64,000 bases of DNA from Ferruginibacter albus (GTDB lineage Bacteria; Bacteroidota; Bacteroidia; Chitinophagales; Chitinophagaceae), in assembly GCF_020042285.1 (NCBI RefSeq), contig NZ_CP083388.1, positions 894,001-958,000 on the forward strand, in the 5' to 3' direction. The translations under genes were made by a program, and so were the position numbers. This document shows positions 26,648-35,364 of this stretch, piece by piece. Every line of letters starts with the position of its first letter. Positions within the stretch are counted from its first letter, which is position 1. The notes beneath the pieces are model-generated. The model saw nothing but the letters and a program-made list of their open reading frames with translations, was not told the origin of the DNA and did not search any database.

Positions 26648-26918
26648 AATTTTTGAATATTTCTTTAGTAATTATTTTGCAGTTATCACCCATTTCGTTT
26701 AACGTACATTGCAAGACCTTAATATTTACCGGTAAGTTGTTTTTCCACTCAATAAAATCTAATTGTAAAATAGCCTTTTCACTTACTTCATCAGAGCCCT
26801 TTAACTTTTCAAAAATTGCATTTGCTACTAACCGATTATTTCCAATAAAGAATTTCCCAAAGCTTTGAAAATCATTGGGTGTTTTTATTGTGAACTGTAT
26901 GTAGTAAGTGGTTTGCAT
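26601..26918 (-). CDS. Unknown small cytosolic protein
   Basis: 105 residues: MQTTYYIQFTIKTPNDFQSF, GNNRLVANAIFEKLKGSDEV, then LQLDFIEWKNNLPVNIKVLQ. Balanced composition with no signal peptide, and not a family I can name. Its 3' end overlaps the convergent gene by 47 bp. The Hsp20 terminator hairpin at 26929-26959 lies just upstream of its ATG, so it should have a separate promoter. Confidence 0.6.
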   Translation of the reverse strand: MQTTYYIQFTIKTPNDFQSFGKFFIGNNRLVANAIFEKLKGSDEVSEKAILQLDFIEWKNNLPVNIKVLQCTLNEMGDNCKIITKEIFKNFSLIEKIFYSDNDSD

Positions 26919-26928
26919 AAAATAATAG

Positions 26929-26959
26929 CAACAAAGGGATGATTAACATCCCTTTGTTG
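26929..26959 (-). terminator. Strong terminator after hsp20
   Basis: CAACAAAGGGATG, an ATTAA loop and CATCCCTTTGTTG make a perfect 13-bp stem. On the minus strand it is followed by CTATTATTTT. It lies 41 bp after the Hsp20 stop and just before the next minus-strand ATG. Confidence 0.75.
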
Positions 26960-26999
26960 TGATTTCAGTTAATACACTAAAAAAGGATCATCTTTATCA

Positions 27000-27460
27000 T
27001 TATTGAATTTCAATAAGGCGAGATACTTTTTTAGCTTGCTCATTTTTTGGAATAGAAATTTTAAGAATACCGTTTTCATAATTTGCTACAATTTTTTCAG
27101 TGTTAACAGTTTTGTCTAATGCGAATGTTCTGGTGAATTCCTGTTGCCTGTATTGCTGGGTTATCCATTTTTTATTTTCCTGTTTGTTTTCTTCGCTATG
27201 CTTAAAGCCAATAGTTAAGATATCATTGTTGATACTGATATTGAAATCCTTTTTCTGCAGTCCCGGAGCTACCAGTTCCACTTCATAAGAATTATCAGTT
27301 TCTTCAATGTTAACAGGAACATTACTTTGAGAATTTAATCCGCTAAATCCCCAAAAATCATCACTGAAAACCGGTTAAGATTATTTTGGAAGATATCATT
27401 AATAACATTTCCAAAATTTGCCGGCTGATTGTCTTGTTTTCTTTTGATTAGGTTGTTCAT
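27000..27460 (-). pseudogene. Hsp20/alpha-crystallin small heat-shock protein with one frameshift
   Basis: An ATG at 27458-27460 with a strong GGAGG Shine-Dalgarno starts MNNLIKRKQDNQPANFGNVI ... DIFQNNLNR. Near 27370 one base appears lost from a T-run (TTTT where TTTTT would restore frame). The next frame continues FSDDFWGFSGL ... VNIEETDNSYEVELVAPGLQ and the alpha-crystallin domain, ending in KVSRLIEIQ with the GILKISIPK motif. Without correction the ORF starts at an internal ATG (27281) and lacks the first beta strands. Hsp20 proteins are ATP-independent holdases. A homopolymer indel could be an assembly error or a real lesion. Confidence 0.85.
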
Positions 27461-27618
27461 AATTACCTCCTTTTTTTAAAAAGTACATAGCAACCCCAAT
27501 ACCATTTCAATAAAAAGGTCATTTTTTCAATTTGTAAGAAAAAATTTCATGAAATTTTTTCATGCGCTAAATATTTTAGCAAAACAAATAAACGCAGTAA
27601 CTTTAATAAAAAAATTAG

Positions 27619-28214
27619 ATGCTTACGCTTTTTGATGATTTGCAGGTTTTTGATGACGGCAAAAAACGCATTATTCATTTTGATATTCCTGATGCCGATC
27701 TTACATTAAGACAACAATTTTTTGATAAAGAAAAGTCTGATAATTTTTATGAGATATTGTTGCATACTATACCATGGCAACAAAATCAAAGAAAGATGTA
27801 TGATAAGGTAGTAGATGATCCCAGGCTTACTGCCTGGTATGGTAAGAAAGCGTTTAATCAATGGACAGATGAACTCTTGGAAATTAAGGAAGAGGTAGAA
27901 ATTGTTAGCGGCAGCAGATTCAATAATGTTTTACTTAATTATTATAGGGATGGCAACGATTCTGTAAGCTGGCATAGTGATAAAAAACCAGAAGGTGGTA
28001 CAAATACTCCTATAGCCTCTGTCAGTTTTGGAGAGACAAGGGCTTTTCAAATAAGACATAAGTTTAATAAAGATCTAAAGCCAATGTCTATCCCGTTGAC
28101 TCATGGCTCCTTTTTATTAATGGCTGTCCTATGCAAGATTATTGGGAACATCATATTGCCAAAACCAAAAAGGAAATCGCTCCTCGAATTAATCTTACTT
28201 TTAGAATCACCTGA
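27619..28214 (+). pseudogene. alkB: AlkB-like 2OG-Fe(II) dioxygenase, C terminus frameshifted
   Basis: The 2-oxoglutarate/Fe dioxygenase fold of AlkB, which removes alkyl lesions from DNA/RNA bases. HxD iron ligands H119/D121 are in WHSDKKPE, and substrate-side motif NNVLLNYYRDG is present. Around residue 169 (near 28126) one base is missing. The in-frame protein ends at 28218 with an unrelated tail. The neighbouring frame restores GPMQDYWEHHIAKTKKEIAP and RINLTFRIT, which hold the third iron ligand His and the 2OG-binding Arg. As read, the enzyme lacks both essential residues and should be inactive. Confidence 0.85.
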
Positions 28215-28368
28215 TTGACTATTTCAGAATGAATTTATAGCTTAGTAAATAATTAACTTGTAAGCTATAAAGCAGAATGAAATAGGAATCTTCATTGAAC
28301 TTTCATAAAGAAAAGATAGTTTTGAAATTCATTTTTTAATCAATCATTTAGTTCGATCAAAAAGATAG

Positions 28369-28400
28369 AAAGTCATTGCATCTGCGATGGCTTTTTATTT
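28369..28400 (+). terminator. Terminator after the AlkB-like gene
   Basis: AAAGTCATTGC, an ATCT loop and GCGATGGCTTT with mismatches, followed by TTTATTT. The left arm is identical to that of the orphan hairpin at 10209-10235. Confidence 0.55.
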
Positions 28401-28499
28401 AGAAGAAGGTTTTTAATAATTTTAAGAAAAGAAATAGATGAACTTGAAATTTATTTATAGCCCTAGAAACTTCATTAGAAAAATAAATTCTTTATAATT

Positions 28500-29348
28500 T
28501 TATTGATAAGATAAGCCGCGCTGTTTGCTCATAGCATAGGTAAAGGGTTTAAAATTCGTATCCTTTGTTTCACACTTCACGTTCATCAAGGTACAAATAG
28601 TTTTACCAAATGTACTTGCAACCGGAGCATCTGCAGCATCTCTTCCATTGGCAATTTTTACTAATCCATTGACTGGAACCAGTTTAGTCGGATCAAAAAA
28701 TATCCATTCTCCACCTATATAAGCTTCAAAGCATGCATGAAAATCAGGAGGTGTAAGATCATATGCATAAGCTGTAAAATATCTTGCAGGAATAGACAGT
28801 GCCCTACATAGCGTAATTCCTAAATGAGCAAAATCCCTGCATACGCCTGCTCTTTCAGTTAATGTATCATGTGCTGAAGTACTGGAATTAGTACTGCCAC
28901 TAACGTACTCTACATTGTTATATATCCATTCAGTAATTGCTAGCACCTTTGCATAGGTATTTTCGATATCACCAAACTCTTTAAATGCGAGTTTTTGAAG
29001 TTTATCTGATTGACAATATCGGCTTGGAAAAAGATATGGTATCACTTCAGCATCTAACTTGAATACAGGAACCGTTTGTAATAATTGATCTCGATTTACA
29101 ATCTTATAATTCAAATCTATGGTAGCATCGTACCTAATTTTAAAATTAATTCCTTTATTAACTTGTAATCTTAAAAACCTTGCATCAATGCTTGGAGAAT
29201 GAAATTCTTCAAATTTTAAGACTGGGTCTGTTACCAGGGTTTCTTTTATAACAGATTGACTACTGGTAGTAGGAACCTGTAAATTAAAAATAAAGGTAGT
29301 CGGCATTAGCACTTTATACTGTAATTCACTATGTACTTCAAATTCCAT
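28500..29348 (-). CDS. Transglutaminase-like protein of the Anbu operon
   Basis: 282 residues. An N-terminal beta domain (about 1-100) is followed by a transglutaminase-like core with catalytic C170 (ERAGVCRDFAH), H204 (PPDFHACFEAY) and D219 (WIFFDPTKL). This is the Cys-His-Asp triad of the bacterial transglutaminase-like peptidase/amidase superfamily. It begins 15 bp after the Anbu peptidase stop. In many bacteria Anbu genes sit with such a transglutaminase, an alpha-E protein and a circularly permuted ATP-grasp. Only the first of those partners is here. The function is unproven. Confidence 0.88.
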   Translation of the reverse strand: MEFEVHSELQYKVLMPTTFIFNLQVPTTSSQSVIKETLVTDPVLKFEEFHSPSIDARFLRLQVNKGINFKIRYDATIDLNYKIVNRDQLLQTVPVFKLDAEVIPYLFPSRYCQSDKLQKLAFKEFGDIENTYAKVLAITEWIYNNVEYVSGSTNSSTSAHDTLTERAGVCRDFAHLGITLCRALSIPARYFTAYAYDLTPPDFHACFEAYIGGEWIFFDPTKLVPVNGLVKIANGRDAADAPVASTFGKTICTLMNVKCETKDTNFKPFTYAMSKQRGLSYQ

Positions 29349-29363
29349 GAAAGTTTTATTTAA

Positions 29364-30080
29364 TTATTTTTTAAACGCTTTATCTATCCATTCTTCAGGT
29401 ATCTCATTAAGCGCTTCAGTCAATTTTTTATTCCATGCAGAAGTAATAGGCTCCAGGTCATTAAATTCGTATCTATTTTCAGAAATATGAAAACTGTCTT
29501 TTTCATACGTTACTACATCAATCGGAAAGGCAACATTATTAGAACTTACGCGGGTGGAATCAAAAGAAACATAACCTGCTTTTAAAGCCTGACGAAGAGA
29601 AATATTTTCATGTATTACACGGTTTAAAATTGCTTTTCCCTGTCCATCATTTCCAATAATAGCAAAGGGACTACCCTCATCCAGTTCTACCCAATTGCCC
29701 TCAGAATATAAGAGAAACAATTTATGCTCTTCATCACCTCGCAATTGTCCACCAACAATTGCATTCAGATTAAATCTATATCCTCCCTTAGTTAAGGCTG
29801 CGAGATCTTCATCTGCTACTCGTTTTATTTGTTGTCCAAATGCATTTACTGCCATGTACAACTTATCATACACAATTCCTTTTTCAATTAATTCAGTGAA
29901 ATAATGAACTGCTTTATCTCTTACAGATCGCAAGCCACTTGTCATAATAAAAAAACTGTTGTGGGCATCTTGCACCACAAATACTTTTTTCTTTATTGTA
30001 GTTGTAGTACCGGCAGATATCCGTGTATCAGCAATGCCGACAATTCCTTGCTTGACTTTTATACCTAAGCAATACGTCAT
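29364..30080 (-). CDS. Anbu-type ancestral proteasome-like peptidase
   Basis: 238 residues. Starts MTYCLGIKVKQGIVGIADTR, so Thr2 becomes the N-terminal nucleophile after Met removal. This is the hallmark of the Anbu (bacterial proteasome-related) family, followed by D/R-S-type motif IADTRISAG and a conserved Lys in KKKVFVV. Anbu forms oligomeric ring assemblies, and its substrates are unknown. It heads a two-gene operon with the transglutaminase-like gene. The first codons are duplicated as a fragment at about 11755-11785. Confidence 0.88.
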   Translation of the reverse strand: MTYCLGIKVKQGIVGIADTRISAGTTTTIKKKVFVVQDAHNSFFIMTSGLRSVRDKAVHYFTELIEKGIVYDKLYMAVNAFGQQIKRVADEDLAALTKGGYRFNLNAIVGGQLRGDEEHKLFLLYSEGNWVELDEGSPFAIIGNDGQGKAILNRVIHENISLRQALKAGYVSFDSTRVSSNNVAFPIDVVTYEKDSFHISENRYEFNDLEPITSAWNKKLTEALNEIPEEWIDKAFKK

Positions 30081-30108
30081 ATACTTTATATTAAAAGGGA
30101 TAAAACAC

Positions 30109-30354
30109 CTAGGTTAAAGCCTCATTTATTTTCGATTCGGCATTTTCTACTTTGTTTGTAATTTGGTCTGCTACTGCATCAACTTCGCTATGTACCTCTT
30201 GGCGTATAGCATTTATCTTATCTTCAATAAAATCGGCTATATCATTAACTGACCCTGCAATTTTTTTTCTTGTTTCAGATCCTTTACGAGGTGCTATGAG
30301 AATACCGATTGCAGTGCCAATTACTATTCCTGCAATAATTTTTTTAGAGTTCAT
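30109..30354 (-). CDS. YtxH domain protein
   Basis: 81 residues. An N-terminal transmembrane segment (KIIAGIVIGTAIGILIAP) is followed by RKGSETRKKIAG and a helical/coiled-coil tail (DIADFIEDKINAIRQEV). This is the YtxH family, small membrane-anchored proteins named from a Bacillus general-stress gene. It sits 28 bp upstream of anbu on the same strand. The 3' end survives as a fragment at about 11815-11860. Confidence 0.85.
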   Translation of the reverse strand: MNSKKIIAGIVIGTAIGILIAPRKGSETRKKIAGSVNDIADFIEDKINAIRQEVHSEVDAVADQITNKVENAESKINEALT

Positions 30355-30391
30355 GTATATAAATTTTAGAAATTGAGAATGAAAGAGTCCA

Positions 30392-30559
30392 TTATTTTTT
30401 CATAATAGTGACTCCTAATGTAACCATCACTAAAACGATCACAATAAATATAAAAAACAAGGTTTTAGCAATTGAAGCTGCTCCTGCTGCTATTCCAGTA
30501 AATTCGAAAATAGCTGCGACAATAGCAATCACAAAAAATATAGCTGCCTATTTTAACAT
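30392..30559 (-). pseudogene. DUF1328 membrane peptide with nonsense codon at position 4
   Basis: 56 codons from ATG (30557-30559): MLK-stop-AAIFFVIAIVAAIFEFTGIA, then AGAASIAKTLFFIFIVIVLV. The family begins MLxWAxxFLVIAxIAAxxGF, so the TAG replaces the conserved Trp (TGG to TAG). The rest of the frame is intact to TAA at 30392-30394. DUF1328 proteins are two-helix membrane peptides in stress regulons. It lies upstream of ytxH on the same strand. Confidence 0.85.
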
Positions 30560-30834
30560 AGAAAAAGTTTTAGTGAGTAAAAAATAAGAAGGATCATTAT
30601 TTTATTCTTGTAGAATCATGCCATTTATTTTGACCTTTAAACACTAAAGCAGTAAAATATTTTTGGGGAACTTTTTACACACTTTAATTCGTCATTAGTG
30701 TTTTGTTACCCTGAGAGTAAAAATTTTTGCCTAATACTTTTACTTATTACTAGACAAATGCTATTTTAATTTGAAGTTTTCATTTAAACTTGTGCAGCTT
30801 GATTCATGGCAAGTTATTTGGGTTGAAGTAAGTC

Positions 30835-31182
30835 CTGAGTAAAGTATTAATTATAGAAGACCAACAAGATATTTGTTTTCTCTTGACAACTTTTGCCAAA
30901 CAAAAGAAGATACACACTGATTGTGTTCAGACTGTTACAGATGCTTTACCTTATTACGAACAACAGATTACAATGTAATCTTTTTAGATAGCAACTCGCC
31001 ATATGGATTAAACACTGACTATATTGATAAATTGAGACGCTATAGCAATTCAAAATTATTTGTTGTTACTGCCTTTGGCAATGAAGAAACAGAAGCCTTG
31101 GGCTTACAAAAGGGTGCCCATGCTTTTTATTCATAAACCTTTTAGCTATTACGATATTCAACAAATTTTTCAATCACTGTAA
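30835..31182 (+). pseudogene. Decayed copy of the single-domain receiver at 11987
   Basis: Near-identical to 11987-12334, but the ATG has become CTG (30835-30837). Indels near 30948 and near 31128 (CATGCTTTTTATTC against TATGCCTTTATTC) shift the frame. The phosphoacceptor segment VIFLDSNSPYGLN survives in one frame. It cannot give a full receiver. Confidence 0.88.
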
Positions 31183-31205
31183 TTCTGATCAGTTGGCTAT
31201 ATGGC

Positions 31206-31653
31206 TTAGTGCCGTAATCCTGCAATGAGATTAATTGTAAGGGCAACCACAAAGGTATTGAGAGCAAAAGATAATATGCCATGTGCTAACACTGTTCTGC
31301 GTATATGGCGATCCGACACTTGGACATCAGAAACTTGAAAAGTCATTCCAATAACAAAAGAAAAATAAGCAAAATTAAGGTAGTCAGGCTTAGGTTCATT
31401 CGGAAAAAAGTACACTCAATAATACAAACAGTCGACTCCCATCTTCTTTATTCGCCTTTTTAATAATTTCTCAAACAGGCAGGTTAAAGAATACAAATGC
31501 ACTTGTAGAAATAAAAGCTATTGCAAATCCAGTCCAAAGAATTAAAATTATCAGCAACACATCTAAATGCAATCTATAAATGCAACAATAGATTAGAACA
31601 GATACAATAAGACTTAGTAGAATTCTTTGTAATGGATGCAGATGTAAAAACAT
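31206..31653 (-). pseudogene. DUF1345 gene copy with internal deletion
   Basis: Both ends match 12356-13033: the start MFLHLHPLQRILLSLIVS and the end FVIGMTFQVSDVQVSDRHIR. About 210 bp between them are lost, apparently at a shared AAGTA sequence near 31410. The two halves are in different frames. Confidence 0.85.
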
Positions 31654-31744
31654 AGTAAATGTTATTATAGGAAGATAGCAAATCTTTACTTAGAAATACT
31701 TTAATTATTTCATGATCCAGTTTATAAAAGATTATTTGGTTTAA

Positions 31745-33274
31745 CTAAGTAGTAATCTGAACAACTTCCAAATCCAAGTCAGCCGGACCTGTTAGCACTT
31801 TTCCATTAATATCATATCGTGCCCCATGACAAGGGCAGTCCCAAGATTTTTCTACAGCGTTCCATTCTACATTACATTTCATGTGTGTGCATATAGGATT
31901 TAACGCATATAGTTTTCCTTGTTCATCTTTATATAAAGCAATAGACTCATCATGATATTTTATGATCTTCCCTTCACCTTTTGCTATTTCTGATAATTCC
32001 TGTACTTCTGCAGAAGAAAAAAACTTCCCTGCAAACTTCTTAATTACATCTACATTTTCTTTTATAAAATTGGAAAATCCTGCAATGGGTTTTATCCTAT
32101 TTGGGTTAAAAAGAGCAATAGCATCATTTTGCTTATTCAAAACAATGTCATGCAGTAACTGTGCGGCAACATGGCTGTATACCATCCCGTTTCCACCAAA
32201 ACCTGTTGCTACTAATATATTACCTGGATTACCAGGCATGTTGCCAATATATGACAAGCCATCATTAGGCTCAAAATATTGAGACGACCATTTAAAAGCA
32301 ATTTCCTTTACATCAAAATACTTGCGAATATGGCTTTCTAACTTTAAGAAACAATGTTCTGTATTTTCTTCATGAGCTGTTTTATGATCTTCACCACCGG
32401 CTATTAAAAACTTTTGTCCATTTACTTCCTGGGTACGATAATAATGATACGGATCATACATATCATAACATAGGTTTTGAGGGTAGTTTTTATTGAGTAG
32501 TACTGCCATTGCATAACTGCGATAGGGCGCACAGCGCATATTAAAAAAAGTAATGCCCGGAGGAATATGTGTAGCATAAATAAAATAGGTTGACTTAAAA
32601 TCTTTTGTGCTAGTTTTTATATCAACAACTTCATTTTGTTCTACACTATGTACACAACAATTTTCAATGATTACGCCTCCGGCTTTTTCAAACTCATTTG
32701 CCAACGCAAAAACATAATGAACCGGATTAAACTTTGCCTGTCCTTTTACCTCAATTGCTTTTTCAAAAGGTATATGAACAGGTATTTTATCTGCGTATGC
32801 CACTTCAATATCTACCTCTTTTGCTGCTTTGTAAATGGTTTTTAGTTCTTCTGTTTGTTTTTCAGATTGAGAAAATAAAAACGCAGAAGCATCTTTAAAA
32901 TCACAGTCAATGCTATATTGTTTAATATTATTTTTAATTAAGGCTATAGCTTTTTTAACTTCATCGGCAACCAGTTTGGCATTTTCTTTTCCAAAATTGG
33001 AAGCAATTTGTTCATAGGTAGTATCAAGCAACGTATTTAAGTGAGCTGTCGTTCCTCCGGTAGTTCCAAAACAAAGTGAATTGGATTCAAGTATAGCACA
33101 CTGCAATCCACTTTTTTGTAACAGTAAGGCGGTAGTTACGCCTGTTATTCCGCCTCCGGCAATAATTACATCAAATTCTTCTTTATTTTTTGAAGCATGA
33201 GGCTTGTATGCAGGTTGGTCATATTGCCATAAACTTTCTGCGGCTCCATCTCTTTTCAAATTTAATTTCTTCAT
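31745..33274 (-). CDS. FAD-dependent oxidoreductase with C-terminal Rieske [2Fe-2S] domain
   Basis: 509 residues. DAO-type FAD fold: nucleotide motif FDVIIAGGGITGVTTALLL (about 34-52) and a late FAD contact GNILVATGFGGNGM (about 351). The C-terminal Rieske domain has ligands C462/H464 (CTHMKC) and C480/H483 (CPCHGARYD). This fusion family is widespread in soil bacteria and is assumed to oxidise amines or similar. The substrate is unknown. No export signal. Flanked by a KTSC protein and a second DAO oxidoreductase on the same strand, spaced 23 and 33 bp. Confidence 0.88.
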   Translation of the reverse strand: MKKLNLKRDGAAESLWQYDQPAYKPHASKNKEEFDVIIAGGGITGVTTALLLQKSGLQCAILESNSLCFGTTGGTTAHLNTLLDTTYEQIASNFGKENAKLVADEVKKAIALIKNNIKQYSIDCDFKDASAFLFSQSEKQTEELKTIYKAAKEVDIEVAYADKIPVHIPFEKAIEVKGQAKFNPVHYVFALANEFEKAGGVIIENCCVHSVEQNEVVDIKTSTKDFKSTYFIYATHIPPGITFFNMRCAPYRSYAMAVLLNKNYPQNLCYDMYDPYHYYRTQEVNGQKFLIAGGEDHKTAHEENTEHCFLKLESHIRKYFDVKEIAFKWSSQYFEPNDGLSYIGNMPGNPGNILVATGFGGNGMVYSHVAAQLLHDIVLNKQNDAIALFNPNRIKPIAGFSNFIKENVDVIKKFAGKFFSSAEVQELSEIAKGEGKIIKYHDESIALYKDEQGKLYALNPICTHMKCNVEWNAVEKSWDCPCHGARYDINGKVLTGPADLDLEVVQITT

Positions 33275-33297
33275 TTTATTAATTTTAAGAATGCTAA

Positions 33298-33495
33298 TCA
33301 GTTTATTTTTTTAAATTCATAATATCCTTTTATATACTTGTTTAGAAAGCTACCTTTTGAAATAGCTTTCCGCATCGCAGTAAAAACTTTTTCGGGAACG
33401 TTTAGATAATCATATACAGCACCAGATAGATATATTATACGCAACGTAGCGGTTGATGAATCATAATAAGTTGTTGATATAACAGATGACGGCAT
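33298..33495 (-). CDS. KTSC domain protein
   Basis: 65 residues: VISTTYYDSSTATLRIIYLS, GAVYDYLNVPEKVFTAM, then AISKGSFLNKYIKGYYEF. This matches the KTSC domain (conserved S-S-x-I-x-x-x-x-Y-D ... G-x-x-Y-x-Y-x-x-V-P ... S-x-G-x-F-x-N). The Cys of the canonical K-T-S-C motif is not visible at its end. A short cytosolic protein of unknown function, between two FAD oxidoreductases in one likely operon. Confidence 0.8.
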   Translation of the reverse strand: MPSSVISTTYYDSSTATLRIIYLSGAVYDYLNVPEKVFTAMRKAISKGSFLNKYIKGYYEFKKIN

Positions 33496-33528
33496 GTTTA
33501 CCCTAAAACATAAAATGTACCATTTCTG

Positions 33529-34734
33529 TTACAGTCGCTCAAAAGAGAAGATAGGCGCTGATTTACTTTTCTTTCCTAAAAAAATATCCTGCAAGATTTC
33601 TGCTGCTATTAAACTGAAAACAATACCATTGCCACCAAAACCCAGTGCAAAAAAGCTGTTAGGTAATTTTTTATACTGCCCTATAAAAGGTAGACCATCT
33701 TTTGTAACACCGAAAGTTCCTGTCCAACTAAACTCCGGTTTAAAGGGTATGGCAGGAAATAACTCTTTAAAATCCTTTGCCAGTTGCTTTGTCTTTCGTT
33801 TTAACAACTTGTCTCTTTTATTGGGATCATAAAATTTTTCATCTCTGCCTCCGATAATAATGCGTTTATCATTAGTGCTGCGCAGGTATAAATAAGGATC
33901 GGCAGTATTCCATAACAAAACGTCGTCTTTCCAAAGTTTTGTTTGATTGTTTTGCTGTTCGCTTGCACACGCATATGTAGAATTAAAGGTTACTATTTTC
34001 TTATCAATAAGATGCATAACCTCGTAGCCTGTTGCATAAACTATTTTCTTTGCTTTTATTATACACCCATTTTCAGCCACTGCAGCTATTGATCTTTTAC
34101 CATGGTCAATTTTAACTATTGACGTATTATCGTAAACTTTCAACCCTTTCTTAATAGCGGACTGGTGTAAAGAATGCGTGAGCATATAACAATCAGTTTG
34201 CCCTGCTGTAGCAGAAAGAATAGCACCAGGAGCAGTAAAGCCAAATTTTGAATTAATATCTGAGCCATTAAGATAGCTAACATCTAATCCGTTTTCTTTA
34301 CGGACGGCAAATTCATTTTTTAAAAAAGAAACATCTTTTTTGGTTGCAGCATAATATAGGCTTTGTTTGAACTCAAAATCTCTATTACCTATTTTGTCGG
34401 AGAGCTTACCCAACTTATTTATTGCCTCTACACATAATTGATACGCATTTACAGCATTTGCTTTACCGACCTTGTTTATCAATGTTACAAGAGAAGTATC
34501 CAATTCATATTGCAATAAAGACGTACTGGCAGCAGAACTTCCTAATCCAATGCCTCTGGAATCTATCACTACGCAATTTATTCCTGCGCTCGTTAAATAA
34601 TAAGCAGTTAAAGCACCAGATATACCGCCGCCTAATATCAATACGTCTGTTTTTAGAGATGCTTCCAGCTTTTGATAATTAAAAGGCAATCCGGTTTTAA
34701 TCAGGAAATAGGGATAACCTGAACTTAAATCCAT
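33529..34734 (-). CDS. FAD-dependent oxidoreductase (DAO family)
   Basis: 401 residues. N-terminal FAD motif DVLILGGGISGALTAYYL (about 29-46), then an SRGIGLGSSAASTSLLQYEL stretch, and the C-terminal GTFGVTKDGLPFIGQY and FFALGFGGNGIVFSLIAAE. This is the D-amino-acid-oxidase-like fold without a Rieske domain, related to the N-terminal part of 31745-33274. Substrate unknown. First gene of the oxidoreductase/KTSC/oxidoreductase-Rieske set. Confidence 0.86.
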   Translation of the reverse strand: MDLSSGYPYFLIKTGLPFNYQKLEASLKTDVLILGGGISGALTAYYLTSAGINCVVIDSRGIGLGSSAASTSLLQYELDTSLVTLINKVGKANAVNAYQLCVEAINKLGKLSDKIGNRDFEFKQSLYYAATKKDVSFLKNEFAVRKENGLDVSYLNGSDINSKFGFTAPGAILSATAGQTDCYMLTHSLHQSAIKKGLKVYDNTSIVKIDHGKRSIAAVAENGCIIKAKKIVYATGYEVMHLIDKKIVTFNSTYACASEQQNNQTKLWKDDVLLWNTADPYLYLRSTNDKRIIIGGRDEKFYDPNKRDKLLKRKTKQLAKDFKELFPAIPFKPEFSWTGTFGVTKDGLPFIGQYKKLPNSFFALGFGGNGIVFSLIAAEILQDIFLGKKSKSAPIFSFERL

Positions 34735-34877
34735 TCAAAATTTTATTATCATTACTCAATAAACAGTCCAAATAAAAGCCCTTACTATTATTTGAATAAT
34801 GCATTTGTATTGTGTAAGAATATCTACAGTTTGCTATAGTGGCGTATAATTTGATTTATAAAAATAAATTTCACGCC

Positions 34878-35363
34878 ATGGAACTTATATATGAAATATT
34901 CGGCAGAGGAAGAGATTTAAACATTCTTCAAATGAGTTGCAGAGTAATTGTAATTTTTATTTATGCACTTGTACTCATAAGAATATCAGGGCGGCGCTCC
35001 TTTGGAATACGTACAGCTTTGGATAATATCATTGTTATCTTGTTAGGTACTATTTTAGGAAGAGCAGTAGTCGGCGTGTCACCATTTATCCCGGTAATAA
35101 CAGCATGCCTGGTCATTGTAATTGTTCATCGCGTTTTGGGATGGGCAATTGTCAATTCTAAATTTCTCAGTAGAATAATTGAAGGCGAAAAAATAACCTT
35201 GTATAAAGATGGAAATTTTATTCAAAAGAATTTTGACAGCGCATTGGTATGCAAAGAAGATATCTTACAGGGAGTACGCAAATCTGCATTAACAGAAGAC
35301 CTAACCAAAATAGATAAAATTTATATTGAAAGAAATGGAGAGATAAGTGCTATAAAAAAATAG
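34878..35363 (+). CDS. DUF421 (YetF-like) membrane protein
   Basis: 161 residues from MELIYEIFGRG. The frame is open from 34839, but those residues are unlike the family. Three helices in the first 95 residues, with signature LVLIRISGRRSFGIRTALDN, then a soluble domain with KDGNFIQKNF ... CKEDILQGVRKSAL. DUF421 proteins (YetF, YdfS) are inner-membrane proteins; in Bacillus some are linked to spore membranes. Function here unknown. Confidence 0.85.
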   Translation: MELIYEIFGRGRDLNILQMSCRVIVIFIYALVLIRISGRRSFGIRTALDNIIVILLGTILGRAVVGVSPFIPVITACLVIVIVHRVLGWAIVNSKFLSRIIEGEKITLYKDGNFIQKNFDSALVCKEDILQGVRKSALTEDLTKIDKIYIERNGEISAIKK

Positions 35364-35364
35364 C

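Larger units (their letters stand above)
30059..31680 (+). repeat. Direct segmental duplication, copy 2 (partner 11755-13030)
   Basis: Contains the Anbu start, complete YtxH and broken DUF1328 genes, then a receiver pseudogene and a DUF1345 pseudogene matching 11987-13033. This copy keeps the sequence lost from copy 1 but has lost function of the two genes intact there. Confidence 0.85.
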
